From Streptomyces sp. ISL-12 (lineage in GTDB: Bacteria > Actinomycetota > Actinomycetes > Streptomycetales > Streptomycetaceae), in NCBI RefSeq assembly GCF_018614415.1, contig NZ_JAGGOO010000085.1:1-51769 (forward strand): a stretch of 51,769 bases of DNA, given 5' to 3'. Below, piece by piece: positions 8,453 to 17,027 of the stretch (position 1 is its first letter; each line of letters opens with the position of its first letter). The notes beneath the pieces were generated by a model that saw nothing but the letters and a program-made list of their open reading frames with translations, was not told where the DNA came from and searched no databases. Made by a program: the position numbers and the translations under genes.

Positions 8453-9574
8453 ATGTCGGCACCGAATAAGTCGTACGACCCTGTCGAGGTCGAGGCGTTG
8501 AAACCGGAAGAGATCGAGCGCATGCGGGACGAGGCGCTCGCCGCCTTCGCAGCCGCGGACTCCCTCGACGCGCTCCAGGAGGCGAAGGTCGCGCACACCG
8601 GCGGCACCTCGCCGCTGGCGCTCGCCAACCGCGAGATCGGCGCCCTGCCCCCGCACGCCAAGGCCGCCGCCGGAAAGCTGGTCGGCCAGGCCCGCGGTGC
8701 CGTGAACAAGGGCCTCGCCGCCCGCCAGGCCGAACTGGAGGCCGAGCGCGACGCCCGGGTGCTGGTCGAGGAGGCGGTCGACGTCACGCTGCCGTACGAC
8801 CGCGTACCGGCCGGCGCCCGCCACCCGCTCACCACGCTCTCGGAGCGCATCGAGGACATCTTCGTCGCCATGGGCTACGAGGTCGCCGAGGGCCCCGAGG
8901 CCGAGGCCGAGTGGTTCAACTTCGACGCCCTCAACATCGGCCCGGACCACCCGGCCCGCGGCGAGGCCGACACCTTCTTCGTGCGGGGTCCCCAGGGCGG
9001 CACCGAGTCCGGCGTCGTGCTGCGCACCCACACCTCGCCCGTGCAGGTCCGCTCCCTGCTCGGCCGCGGCACCCCGGTCTACGTGATCTGCCCCGGCCGC
9101 GTGTACCGCACCGACGAGCTGGACGCCACCCACACCCCGGTCTTCCACCAGGTCGAGCTGCTCGCCGTCGACGAGGGCCTGACCATGGCGGACCTCAAGG
9201 GCACCCTCGACCACATGGTGCAGTCGCTGTTCGGCGCGGAGATGAAGACCCGGCTGCGGCCCAACTTCTTCCCCTTCACCGAGCCGTCCGCCGAGATGGA
9301 CATGGTCTGCTACGTCTGCAAGGGCGAGTCCGTCGGCAACCCCGACCGCCCCTGCCGCACCTGCTCCAGCGAGGGCTGGATCGAGCTGGGCGGCTGCGGC
9401 ATGGTCAACCCCCGGGTGCTGACCGCCTGCGGCGTGGACCCGGAGAAGTACAGCGGCTTCGCCTTCGGGTTCGGTATCGAGCGCCTGGCGATGTTCCGCC
9501 ACAACGTCGAAGACATGCGAGACATGGTCGAGGGTGACGTCCGGTTCACCCGGCCGTTCGGGATGGAGATCTGA
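8453..9574 (+). CDS. pheS: phenylalanyl-tRNA synthetase alpha subunit
   Basis: 373 residues, normal for the class II alpha subunit. An N-terminal coiled-coil region (residues 15-100) for tRNA contact is followed by the catalytic core: motif 1 around HPLTTLSERIEDIFVAMGYE, motif 2 around RVYRTDELDATHTPVFHQVE, and motif 3 GFGIERLAMFRHNVEDMR. With PheT it forms an alpha2-beta2 enzyme that charges tRNA-Phe. The Cys pairs around YVCKGES and PCRTCSSEGW are characteristic of many bacterial PheS. ATG 8453 is chosen because conservation starts there. The stop overlaps the pheT start (TGATG), so the subunits are coupled. Confidence 0.97.
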   Translation: MSAPNKSYDPVEVEALKPEEIERMRDEALAAFAAADSLDALQEAKVAHTGGTSPLALANREIGALPPHAKAAAGKLVGQARGAVNKGLAARQAELEAERDARVLVEEAVDVTLPYDRVPAGARHPLTTLSERIEDIFVAMGYEVAEGPEAEAEWFNFDALNIGPDHPARGEADTFFVRGPQGGTESGVVLRTHTSPVQVRSLLGRGTPVYVICPGRVYRTDELDATHTPVFHQVELLAVDEGLTMADLKGTLDHMVQSLFGAEMKTRLRPNFFPFTEPSAEMDMVCYVCKGESVGNPDRPCRTCSSEGWIELGGCGMVNPRVLTACGVDPEKYSGFAFGFGIERLAMFRHNVEDMRDMVEGDVRFTRPFGMEI

Positions 9575-12087
9575 TGCGGGTCCCGCTTTCCTGGCTGCGG
9601 GAGTACGTCGACCTGCCGGCCACCGAGACCGGCCGCGACGTGCAGGCCAAGCTGATTTCGGTCGGCCTGGAGGTCGAGACCGTCGAGCACCTCGGCGCCG
9701 ACCTCAAGGGCCCGCTGGTGGTCGGCCAGGTGCTGACCATCGAGGAGCTGGAGGGCTTCAAGAAGCCGATCCGCTTCTGCACCGTCGACGTGGGGCAGGC
9801 CAACGGCACCGGTGAGCCCCAGGAGATCGTCTGCGGCGCCCGGAACTTCACCGTCGGCGACAAGGTCGTCGTGGTCCTCCCCGGCGCCACCCTGCCCGGC
9901 GGCTTCTCGATCGCCGCCCGCAAGACCTACGGCAAGGTCTCGCACGGCATGATCTGCTCCGGCGACGAGCTGGGCATGGGCGACGACGGCAGCCACGGCA
10001 TCATCGTGCTGCCCCCGGAGACCGAGGTCGGCCGCGACGCCATCGAGCTGCTGGAACTGGTCGACGAGGTCCTCGACATCGCCGTCACCGCCAACCGCGG
10101 CGACTGCCTGTCCATCCGCGGCGTCGCCCGCGAGGCCGCCATCGCCTACGGCCTGCCGCTGCGCGACCCGGCCCTGCTCGACGTACCCGGGCCGAACGCC
10201 TACGGCTACCCGGTGAAGATCGCCGACCCCGCCGGCTGCGACCGCTTCACCGCCCGCACGGTCACCGGCCTCAGCCCCGAGGCGCGCTCCCCGATCTGGC
10301 TCCAGCGCCGGCTCCAGAAGGTCGGCATGCGCCCGATCTCGCTCGCCGTCGACGTCACCAACTACGTGATGATGGAGCTGGGCCAGCCCCTGCACGCCTA
10401 CGACCGTTCCCTGATCCAGGGCACCATCGGCGTGCGCCGGGCCGCGGAGGGTGAGAAGATCGTCACCCTCGACGGCACCGAGCGCGTCCTGCACGCCGAG
10501 GACCTGGTCATCACCGACGACCGCGGCCCGATCGGCCTCGCCGGTGTCATGGGCGGCGCCAACACCGAGATCGCCGACCACGGCGCCGACTCGAACGCGA
10601 CGAGTGACGTGGTCATCGAGGCCGCCCACTTCGACGCGGTGGCCATCGCGCGCACCGCCCGCCGCCACAAGCTCTCCTCCGAGGCGTCCCGCCGCTTCGA
10701 GCGCGGCGTCGACCCACAGGCCGCCGCCGCTGCCGCGCAGCGCACCGTCGACCTGCTAGTGCTGCTCGCGGGCGGCACCGCCGAGGCCGGCGTCACCGAG
10801 ATCAGCGCCCCGCACGCGCCGCGCACCATCACCCTCCCGGCCGACCACCCCGACAAGGTCGCGGGCGTCACCTACGGCCGCGAGACCGTCGTACGCCGCC
10901 TCCAGGAGGTCGGCTGCGACGTGTACGGACAGGACGAGCTGCTGGTCACGGTGCCGTCCTGGCGGCCCGACCTCACCGACCCCAACGACCTGGCCGAAGA
11001 GGTCATCCGCCTGGAGGGCTACGAGAACCTGCCCTCCACGCTGCCCAAGCCGCCCGCCGGGCGCGGTCTGACCCCCCGGCAGCGGCTGCACCGCCGCGTC
11101 GGCCGGGCGCTGGCCGGCGCCGGCTACGTCGAGGCGCTCAGCTACCCGTTCGTCAGCGAGAAGGTCTTCGACCAGCTCGCCCTGGACGCCGACGACCCGG
11201 CCCGCCGGGTCGTGAAGCTGGTCAACCCGCTCAGCGACGAGGAGCCCGCGCTGCGGACCACGCTGCTGCCGGGCCTGCTCGGCGCGCTGCGCCGCAACGA
11301 CGGCCGGGGCACGCACGACCTCGCGCTGTACGAGACCGGCCTGGTCTTCCAGCCGCGCCAGGAGCAGCGCACCGCCGCCGCCCTGCCCGTCGACCGGCGG
11401 CCCTCCGACGAGGACCTCGCCGCGCTGAACGCCGCGCTGCCCGACCAGCCGCGGCACGTCGCCGTCGTGCTCGCCGGCGCCCGTGAGCAGGCCGGCTGGT
11501 GGGGCGCGGGCCGCCCGGCCGAGTGGGCCGACGCCGTCGAGGCCGCCCGGACCGTCGCCCGGGAGGCGGGCGCCGAGCTGATCGTCCGCAAGGGGCAGTA
11601 CGGGCCGTGGCACCCGGGCCGCTGCGCCGAACTGGCGGTGAGCCTGGACGGCACCGAGCGGGTCATCGGCCACGCGGGCGAGCTGCACCCGCGGGTGGTG
11701 AAGGCGCTCGGGCTGCCCGCGCGCACCTGCGCGATGGAGCTGGACCTCGACGTCCTGCAGCGGGCCGGGGACGACACACCGCAGGCGCCGGGCATCTCCA
11801 CGTTCCCGGTGGCCACGCAGGACGTCGCCCTCGTCGTCGACACGGCGGTCCCGGCGGCCGACGTCGAGGCGGCGCTGCGCGAGGGCGCGGGCGAACTGCT
11901 GGAGTCCATCCGGCTGTTCGACGTTTACGACAACGCGGAGCAGCTCGGCGAGGGACGGCGGTCGCTGGCGTACGCGCTGCGCTTCCGGGCGGCGGACCGG
12001 ACGCTGACGGTCGACGAGGCGTCGGCGGCCAGGGACGCGGCGGTCGCCCTCGCCGGGGAGCGGACCGGGGCGGTGCTGCGCGGCTAG
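9574..12087 (+). CDS. pheT: phenylalanyl-tRNA synthetase beta subunit
   Basis: 837 residues. Domains in order: tRNA-binding OB fold (about 40-155, GPLVVGQVLTIEELEG and KVSHGMICSGDELGMG), B3/B4 editing region (about 215-390), B5 domain (about 415-485), the pseudo-catalytic core (about 495-730) and the C-terminal ferredoxin-fold anticodon-binding domain (from about 745, GISTFPVATQDVALVVD). The editing domain removes Tyr misattached to tRNA-Phe. ATG overlaps the pheS stop by one base. A strong inverted repeat 33 bases downstream ends the operon. Confidence 0.97.
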   Translation: MRVPLSWLREYVDLPATETGRDVQAKLISVGLEVETVEHLGADLKGPLVVGQVLTIEELEGFKKPIRFCTVDVGQANGTGEPQEIVCGARNFTVGDKVVVVLPGATLPGGFSIAARKTYGKVSHGMICSGDELGMGDDGSHGIIVLPPETEVGRDAIELLELVDEVLDIAVTANRGDCLSIRGVAREAAIAYGLPLRDPALLDVPGPNAYGYPVKIADPAGCDRFTARTVTGLSPEARSPIWLQRRLQKVGMRPISLAVDVTNYVMMELGQPLHAYDRSLIQGTIGVRRAAEGEKIVTLDGTERVLHAEDLVITDDRGPIGLAGVMGGANTEIADHGADSNATSDVVIEAAHFDAVAIARTARRHKLSSEASRRFERGVDPQAAAAAAQRTVDLLVLLAGGTAEAGVTEISAPHAPRTITLPADHPDKVAGVTYGRETVVRRLQEVGCDVYGQDELLVTVPSWRPDLTDPNDLAEEVIRLEGYENLPSTLPKPPAGRGLTPRQRLHRRVGRALAGAGYVEALSYPFVSEKVFDQLALDADDPARRVVKLVNPLSDEEPALRTTLLPGLLGALRRNDGRGTHDLALYETGLVFQPRQEQRTAAALPVDRRPSDEDLAALNAALPDQPRHVAVVLAGAREQAGWWGAGRPAEWADAVEAARTVAREAGAELIVRKGQYGPWHPGRCAELAVSLDGTERVIGHAGELHPRVVKALGLPARTCAMELDLDVLQRAGDDTPQAPGISTFPVATQDVALVVDTAVPAADVEAALREGAGELLESIRLFDVYDNAEQLGEGRRSLAYALRFRAADRTLTVDEASAARDAAVALAGERTGAVLRG

Positions 12088-12119
12088 TCGCCGTGGCGGG
12101 ACCGGCAGCCGGACAGGAC

Positions 12120-12149
12120 AGCCGGGCCGGGCCGGGCACGCGCCCGGTC
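12120..12149 (+). terminator. terminator hairpin after pheT
   Basis: AGCCGGGCCGGGC (12120-12132) and GCCCGGTCCGGCT (12137-12149) pair over 13 bases with one G-T around the loop ACGC. No U-run, typical for Streptomyces. Confidence 0.7.
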
Positions 12150-12342
12150 CGGCTTGTCGCGCGTTTCCCGCGTTGTTCTCCGCGTTGTTCCCCGCCCTCT
12201 GACCGGGGCAATTTCAGCCCCGTCACTCATATGGGTGATGAACCCGGATGATATGGCCCTTCTCGGCCATGTCGTCGACAGAATCGGACCGGTCCTTCGG
12301 GGCCGGTCCGCGCTGTCTGGGCCTGACTGGGGGACCCACGGC
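12150..12342 (+). promoter_or_regulatory. intergenic region upstream of the phosphatase gene
   Basis: Two small inverted repeats are visible: GGGGC/GCCCC around 12206-12222, and CGGACCGG/CCGGTCCG (12287-12311). No clear promoter hexamers. The phosphatase frame is open across this region from GTG 12154, so a longer N-terminus cannot be excluded. Confidence 0.3.
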
Positions 12343-13389
12343 ATGATCTGCATCCGGACCTTGACCGGTCCGTCCGTCCGCCCGCGCCGAAGCCCGTTAC
12401 GCCGGGTGCTCGCGCTGGGGCTGCCCACCGCGTGGGGCGCCACCGCCATCACGTACAAGCTGGCCTGCCCGCTCGCCCAACAGGACGGGCTCGGCGCCCG
12501 GCTCGTCTCCAGCGCCGTCTTCTTCGCCGTCGGCACCGGGCTCGTCCTGCACGTCCGGCGGACCCTGCTGCGCGAGCTGCGGCAGGCCCGCCGGATCGCG
12601 GGCGTCGCACAGAGCGCGCTGCTGCGCCCGCTGCCTCCGAGGGTCGGCGGGCTGAACGTGGCCGCCGCCCAGCTCTCCGCCGAACGCGGCGCCGCGATCG
12701 GCGGCGACCTGTACGAGGTGGTCGGCACCGAGCACGGGGTGCGGGTGGTGATGGGAGACGCCCGGGGGCACGGCCTCGCCGCCGTCGGGACGGCCGCCGC
12801 CGTTCTCGGCAGCTTCCGCGAGGCGGTGCACGACGAGGACGACCTCGGCGACGTCCTGCGCCGCCTGGACCGCGCCCTCGCCCGGCACGTGCGCGAGCGG
12901 TCCCGCGACGGCACGGCGGGCGAGGAGTTCGTCACCGTCCTGCTGCTGGAGATCGGGCCCGACGGCGAGGTGCGGACGCTGAACTGCGGGCATCCCTGGC
13001 CCTGCCTGATCACCGGCACCGAGATCGAGCCGCTCGCCCGGACCGCCCCCCTGCCGCCGCTCGGCCTCTTCCCGCTCCCCGACGAGCTGCCGGCCGAGCG
13101 GCACGGGCGGCTGCTGCCGGGCCAGGCGCTGCTGCTCCACACGGACGGTGCCGAGGACGCCCGGGACGGCCGCGGCCGGTTCTTCCCCCTGCGGCAGACC
13201 CTGACCGACGCGGTGCGCGAACAGCCGCTGTGCCCCCGGGCCGTACTGCACCGGGTCCTCACCGCGCTGCTGCGCCACACCCACAACAGCCCGTCCGACG
13301 ACGTCGCCCTGCTGATGCTGCACCACGACGGCACTCGCGCCCTCGACGACATGTCCCTGGCCGGTCATGGCGCCGACTCGCTCCCCTGA
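12343..13389 (+). CDS. membrane PP2C/SpoIIE-type protein phosphatase (contains a TTA codon)
   Basis: 348 residues from ATG 12343 (GGGG 9 bases upstream); upstream in-frame starts lack conservation signs. Two N-terminal membrane helices (VLALGLPTAWGATAITYKL and RLVSSAVFFAVGTGLVLHV) are followed by a cytoplasmic SpoIIE/PP2C domain. Metal-binding motifs are intact: GGDLYEVV, GDARGHG, then the CGHPWPCL and LLLHTDGAEDARD segments and a final SDDVALLML. It should dephosphorylate Ser/Thr proteins such as anti-sigma-factor antagonists; no such partner gene is adjacent. Codon 19 (12397-12399) is TTA, predicting bldA-dependent translation if the start is correct; the next start, GTG 12406, lies after it. 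Confidence 0.88.
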   Translation: MICIRTLTGPSVRPRRSPLRRVLALGLPTAWGATAITYKLACPLAQQDGLGARLVSSAVFFAVGTGLVLHVRRTLLRELRQARRIAGVAQSALLRPLPPRVGGLNVAAAQLSAERGAAIGGDLYEVVGTEHGVRVVMGDARGHGLAAVGTAAAVLGSFREAVHDEDDLGDVLRRLDRALARHVRERSRDGTAGEEFVTVLLLEIGPDGEVRTLNCGHPWPCLITGTEIEPLARTAPLPPLGLFPLPDELPAERHGRLLPGQALLLHTDGAEDARDGRGRFFPLRQTLTDAVREQPLCPRAVLHRVLTALLRHTHNSPSDDVALLMLHHDGTRALDDMSLAGHGADSLP

Positions 13390-13577
13390 GCCGGCGCCCG
13401 CCGCCCGCCCCGCCACGGAATGTCGGGCAGACGGCCGGGCGGGCGGCGCGGCAACGGGCCACCGCACTGTACGAGGGGGAGCCGGCGGCCCGACCGGCCT
13501 CTGTTACGAGGTGTTCCAGTCAAGCGGGCGAGAACTCTCCGCGACAGCGCGCACACGGTGCGGATTCGCGTACTCGG

Positions 13578-13594
13578 TTCACACCCCGTGTGAA
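13578..13594. promoter_or_regulatory. palindromic candidate operator upstream of the XRE/TPR regulator
   Basis: TTCACACCCCGTGTGAA is two perfect 7-base arms around CCC, 46 bases before the ATG of the regulator. Possibly an autoregulatory site; the binding protein is unknown. Confidence 0.45.
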
Positions 13595-13640
13595 GACAGA
13601 CCCACTACTCTCTACGGCACCGAGCCACCGGGGGCCCGAC

Positions 13641-14981
13641 ATGCAGCCCAACACTCTGCTCGACGCGATCCTGGACGAGGCGGGCATCTCGCACGCCGGT
13701 CTGGCCGCGCACGTCAACCAGGCGGGACGAAGCCGCGGACTCGCCCTGCGGTACGAACACACCGCCGTGGCGCGGTGGCTGAAGGGACAGCGCCCGCGTG
13801 GCCAGGTGCCCGACCTGATCTGCGAGGTGCTCGCGGCCCGGCTGCGGCGCCCCGTCACCCTCGACGACATCGGCCTCGGCGTGCCCGGCGAGCCGGCCGC
13901 CCCGCACACCGGCTCGCTGTCCGGGTTCGTCGAGCGCGCCACCGCGCTGTGGCGCTCGGACCAGCAGCAGCGCCCGCACATCCTCGGCGCGCCCGCGCTC
14001 ACCGGCACCCCCGCCGTGATGCCCGTGTGGGAGTGGGAGAACCCGCCCGAGGACGTGGACGTCTCCCGCGGCGGCCGGCACCCGGTCACCTCGGCCGACC
14101 TGGACATGCTGCGCTCGGCCCGGGCCCACTACGAGCAGCTGTACCGCAAGGCCGGCGGCGTGGCGACCCGCGCGCGGATCGTCGGTTTCCTGAACGCCGA
14201 GGCCGCCCCGCTGCTGCGCGGCAGCTACACCGACGCCACCGGCCGGCAGCTGCACCGCGCCACCGGCGGCCTGGTCGCGGTGGCCGGCATCTGCGCCTAC
14301 GACTCCGACGCGCACGGCCTGGCCCAGCGCTACTTCCACCAGGCCCTCAGGCTCGCCAAGGCCAGCGGCGACCGGGGCCTGGGCGCGTACATCATCGCGC
14401 TCCTCGTCAACCAGGCGCTCTACCTGCGGGAGTACCGCCAGGCCGTCGCCTTCGCCGAGGCCGCGCTGCGCACCGCGGGGCGGCACATCACCCCGGCGCT
14501 CGCCTCCGACCTCTACGCGATGCAGGCCAAGGCGTACGCCCACCTCGGCGACGGCACCAGCGCCCTGTCCTGCATCCGGCGGGCCGAGCAGGCAGCCGAC
14601 CGCATCCGGCGCGGGCGCGAGCCCGACGAGACCGGCTATGTGCAGCCGGGGCTGGTCAACGTGCAGGTGGCCGAGGCACTCCTCAGCCTCGGCGAGGTCG
14701 CCGCGGCCGCCGAGCACGCCACGGCGGCCGTCGACACCCCGGCGCACGACCGGGGCCGGGTGCACCGGCTGGCGATGCTCAGCACGATCGAGCTGCGGCA
14801 GGGCAACGCCGACAAGGCGGTGGTGACGGCCGTGCAGATGACCGAACAGGCCCGGGGGATGGAGTCCCAGCGGCTGCGCGACAGACTCCGCGCGGTGCGC
14901 GAGCACCTGGTGCGCAGCGGCGGCGCGGGCACCGCCGAGGCCGCCGAACTCATCGACGGGGCACTGCGCGTACCGCTGTGA
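13641..14981 (+). CDS. XRE-like transcriptional regulator with TPR-like C-terminal region
   Basis: 446 residues. The N-terminus (NTLLDAILDEAGISHAGLA, then TAVARWLKGQRPRGQVPDLI) looks like a helix-turn-helix of the XRE type in which Trp-Leu-Lys-Gly marks the end of the recognition region. Residues about 200-440 are helical TPR-like repeats (GLAQRYFHQALRLAKASGD, YRQAVAFAEAALRTAG, AYAHLGDGTSALSCIRRAEQ). HTH plus TPR is the layout of Streptomyces developmental regulators such as NsdA/NsdB, compared by architecture only. It follows the phosphatase gene by 251 bases and has its own palindromic upstream site, so it may be transcribed separately. Confidence 0.85.
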   Translation: MQPNTLLDAILDEAGISHAGLAAHVNQAGRSRGLALRYEHTAVARWLKGQRPRGQVPDLICEVLAARLRRPVTLDDIGLGVPGEPAAPHTGSLSGFVERATALWRSDQQQRPHILGAPALTGTPAVMPVWEWENPPEDVDVSRGGRHPVTSADLDMLRSARAHYEQLYRKAGGVATRARIVGFLNAEAAPLLRGSYTDATGRQLHRATGGLVAVAGICAYDSDAHGLAQRYFHQALRLAKASGDRGLGAYIIALLVNQALYLREYRQAVAFAEAALRTAGRHITPALASDLYAMQAKAYAHLGDGTSALSCIRRAEQAADRIRRGREPDETGYVQPGLVNVQVAEALLSLGEVAAAAEHATAAVDTPAHDRGRVHRLAMLSTIELRQGNADKAVVTAVQMTEQARGMESQRLRDRLRAVREHLVRSGGAGTAEAAELIDGALRVPL

Positions 14982-15082
14982 TCCCGGTGCCCCGAGTGCA
15001 CCCCGGAACGGCACCGAGTGCCCGCCGTCGCCCCGCGCACGGCGGGCGTGCGCCTCCTGCAGCACAGAGTCGGCTGCCATAT

Positions 15083-15108
15083 TGCCACCTACTCAATGAA
15101 AGGTGGCA
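15083..15108 (+). promoter_or_regulatory. hairpin that would cover the Nudix ribosome binding site
   Basis: TGCCACCT (15083-15090) and AGGTGGCA (15101-15108) are perfect 8-base complements around a 10-base loop. The right arm contains the Shine-Dalgarno-like AAAGGTGG of the GTG at 15114. In RNA it would block translation initiation; in DNA it could be a dyad operator. Confidence 0.55.
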
Positions 15109-15113
15109 TAACC

Positions 15114-15659
15114 GTGCAGTGGACGAAACGGAACGAGCAGGTTGTGTACTCAAATCGCTGGTTCAGCGTCAATCTCGCGGACGTCGAGCTGCCGGACGGC
15201 CGGCATCTCGACCACTTCCTCATACGGATGCGCCCGGTGGCCGTGGCCACGGTGGTCAACGAGGCCAACGAGGTGCTGCTGCTGTGGCGGCACCGCTTCA
15301 TCACCGACAGCTGGGGCTGGGAGCTGGCGGCCGGTGTCGTCGAGGACGGCGAGGACCTCGCCGCCGCGGCGGCCCGGGAGCTGGAGGAGGAGACGGGCTG
15401 GCGGCCGGGACCCCTGCGCCACCTGATGAGCGTGGAGCCGTCCAACGGCCTCACCGACGCCCGGCACCACATCTACTGGGCCGACGAGGGCGAGTACGTC
15501 GGGCACCCCGTGGACGACTTCGAGTCCGACCGCCGGGAGTGGGTGCCCCTCAAGCTGGTTCCCGACATGGTCGCGCGCGGGGAGGTGCCGGCCGCCAACA
15601 TGGCGGCCGCGTTACTGCTGCTGCACCACCTCAGGCTCGGGCAGGACGCGATGCCCTGA
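15114..15659 (+). CDS. Nudix hydrolase, ADP-ribose pyrophosphatase-like (contains a TTA codon)
   Basis: 181 residues. The complete Nudix box GX5EX7REUXEEXGU is present: G-VVEDG-E-DLAAAAA-RELEEETGW, residues about 76-98, which binds the catalytic Mg2+. The N-terminal strand (NRWFSVNLADVELPDG) and the overall length fit ADP-ribose or sugar-nucleotide pyrophosphatases; exact substrate unknown. GTG 15114 is chosen because AAAGGTGG lies 7 bases upstream; ATG 15096 has no such site. Codon 167 (15612-15614) is TTA, so translation may need bldA. Its ribosome binding site lies in a perfect inverted repeat. Confidence 0.9.
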   Translation: MQWTKRNEQVVYSNRWFSVNLADVELPDGRHLDHFLIRMRPVAVATVVNEANEVLLLWRHRFITDSWGWELAAGVVEDGEDLAAAAARELEEETGWRPGPLRHLMSVEPSNGLTDARHHIYWADEGEYVGHPVDDFESDRREWVPLKLVPDMVARGEVPAANMAAALLLLHHLRLGQDAMP

Positions 15660-15690
15660 CCCGCCCGGCGGCACCGGTCCCGCGGGACCG

Positions 15691-15948
15691 TCAGCGGCCG
15701 AACGCCTGCCAGACGGCCACGATGAGCGCGCCCACGGCCGTGATCGCCGCGATCGAGGGCAGTGGCCAGCGGGCGTGTTCCAGGGTGGTGAGGCGGGTGC
15801 TCAGTTCGTCCACCGTCTTGGCGGTCTCCTCGGTGCGGTGGTTGAGCAGCGTCAGTCCGCCCTCGACGCGGGCGTAGGCGACGTCGAGCCGGCGCCGTAG
15901 GTCGGCCAGTTCTCCGTTCACGACGGGCTGCTCGGAATCGGCGGTCAC
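15691..15948 (-). CDS. small C-terminally anchored membrane protein
   Basis: 85 residues from a GTG with AGGAG 7 bases upstream on the minus strand. Residues about 12-52 are a predicted coiled coil (LADLRRRLDVAYARVEGGL, HRTEETAKTVDELSTRL). One membrane helix (IAAITAVGALIVAVW) ends the protein, so the coiled coil should face the cytoplasm. Architecture resembles small holin-like or XhlA-like proteins, but there is no phage context and I assign no function. A GTG further upstream would run through the intergenic DNA and is rejected. Confidence 0.7.
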   Translation of the reverse strand: MTADSEQPVVNGELADLRRRLDVAYARVEGGLTLLNHRTEETAKTVDELSTRLTTLEHARWPLPSIAAITAVGALIVAVWQAFGR

Positions 15949-16068
15949 GAAACCGCTCCTTTCCGTGATCGGACGAGCGCGCACGCATCCCTTGCGTGCG
16001 CGTGAAGAGTCAACCGTCCGGCGGAGCGCGCGGGGAGAGTGTGCGCGGGGCATATGCGAGCCCGGCGT

Positions 16069-16081
16069 ACACACGGTGTGT
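16069..16081. promoter_or_regulatory. short palindrome between the dehydrogenase and small membrane protein genes
   Basis: ACACAC, one base, GTGTGT. It lies about 120 bases upstream of the small membrane protein start, inside otherwise featureless DNA. Possible operator. Confidence 0.25.
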
Positions 16082-16090
16082 GAAAGCGAT

Positions 16091-16121
16091 GGGCCCGGCA
16101 CCCCTGCCGGGTGCCGGGCCC
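16091..16121 (-). terminator. terminator of the 3-hydroxybutyryl-CoA dehydrogenase gene
   Basis: GGGCCCGGCACCC (16091-16103) and GGGTGCCGGGCCC (16109-16121) are perfect 13-base complements around a five-base loop, 34 bases after the minus-strand stop. A second small stem, CGGAGC/GCTCCG, lies at 16124-16139. Confidence 0.75.
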
Positions 16122-16154
16122 ACTCGGAGCGAGTGCTCCGTCAGCCGTACGAGG

Positions 16155-17027
16155 TCAGCTGTACGAGTAGAACCCCGAGCCGCTCTTGCGGCCCAGCCGC
16201 CCCGCGTCGACCATCCGCTGGAGCAGCGGCGGAGCGGCGTACAGCGGCTCCTTGTACTCGTCGTACATCGACGAGGCCACCGAGGCGACGGTGTCCAGGC
16301 CGATCAGGTCGGACAGCTTCAGCGGGCCCATCGGGTGGGCGCAGCCCAGCTCCATGCCGTTGTCGATGTCCTCGCGGCTGGCGATGCCCGACTCGAACAT
16401 CCGGATCGCGGAGAGCAGGTACGGGATCAGCAGCGCGTTGACCACGAAGCCGGAGCGGTCCTGGGCCCGGATCGCGTGCTTGCCGAGCACCTTCTCGGTG
16501 AACAGCTGGGCCCGGCTGAGCGTGCCCTCGGAGGTGGTCAGCGCCGGGATCAGCTCGACGAGCTGCTGCACCGGGGCCGGGTTGAAGAAGTGGATGCCGA
16601 TCACGTGGTCGGGCCGCGAGGTGGCGACCGCGAGGCGGACCAGCGGGATCGAGGAGGTGTTGGAGGCGAGGATCGCGTCCGGGCGGGTGACGACCTGGTC
16701 GAGGACCTGGAAGATCTCCGTCTTGACCTGCTCGTTCTCGACGACCGCCTCGATCACCAGATCACGGTCGGCGAACTCGCCGAGGTCGGTGGTGAAGCCG
16801 AGCCGGGCCTGCGTGGCCTCCCGCTCCTCCTCGGTGATCTTCCCGCGCTCGGCGGCCTTGGCCAGCGAGTTGAACAGCCGGGTGCGGCCTATCTCCAGGG
16901 CCTCTCCGGTGGTCTCGGCGACCATCACCTCCAGACCGGCACGGGCGCACACCTCGGCGATGCCCGCACCCATCTGACCGCAGCCGACCACGCCGACGCG
17001 CGCGATATCTCCCGAGAAGACGGTCAC
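16155..17027 (-). CDS. 3-hydroxybutyryl-CoA dehydrogenase
   Basis: 290 residues, typical for the single-domain enzyme of the 3-hydroxyacyl-CoA dehydrogenase family. An N-terminal Rossmann fold (VGVVGCGQMGAGIAEVCARAG) binds NAD(P). The conserved segments SNTSSIPL and IGIHFFNPAPVQQLVE carry the catalytic His-Glu region, and the C-domain contains DRSGFVVNALLIPYL and HPMGPLKLSDLIGLD. It interconverts acetoacetyl-CoA and 3-hydroxybutyryl-CoA in butyrate, polyketide-precursor (ethylmalonyl-CoA) or PHB metabolism. GTG start with AAAGGGA 4 bases upstream. Monocistronic, ended by a strong hairpin. Confidence 0.95.
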   Translation of the reverse strand: MTVFSGDIARVGVVGCGQMGAGIAEVCARAGLEVMVAETTGEALEIGRTRLFNSLAKAAERGKITEEEREATQARLGFTTDLGEFADRDLVIEAVVENEQVKTEIFQVLDQVVTRPDAILASNTSSIPLVRLAVATSRPDHVIGIHFFNPAPVQQLVELIPALTTSEGTLSRAQLFTEKVLGKHAIRAQDRSGFVVNALLIPYLLSAIRMFESGIASREDIDNGMELGCAHPMGPLKLSDLIGLDTVASVASSMYDEYKEPLYAAPPLLQRMVDAGRLGRKSGSGFYSYS

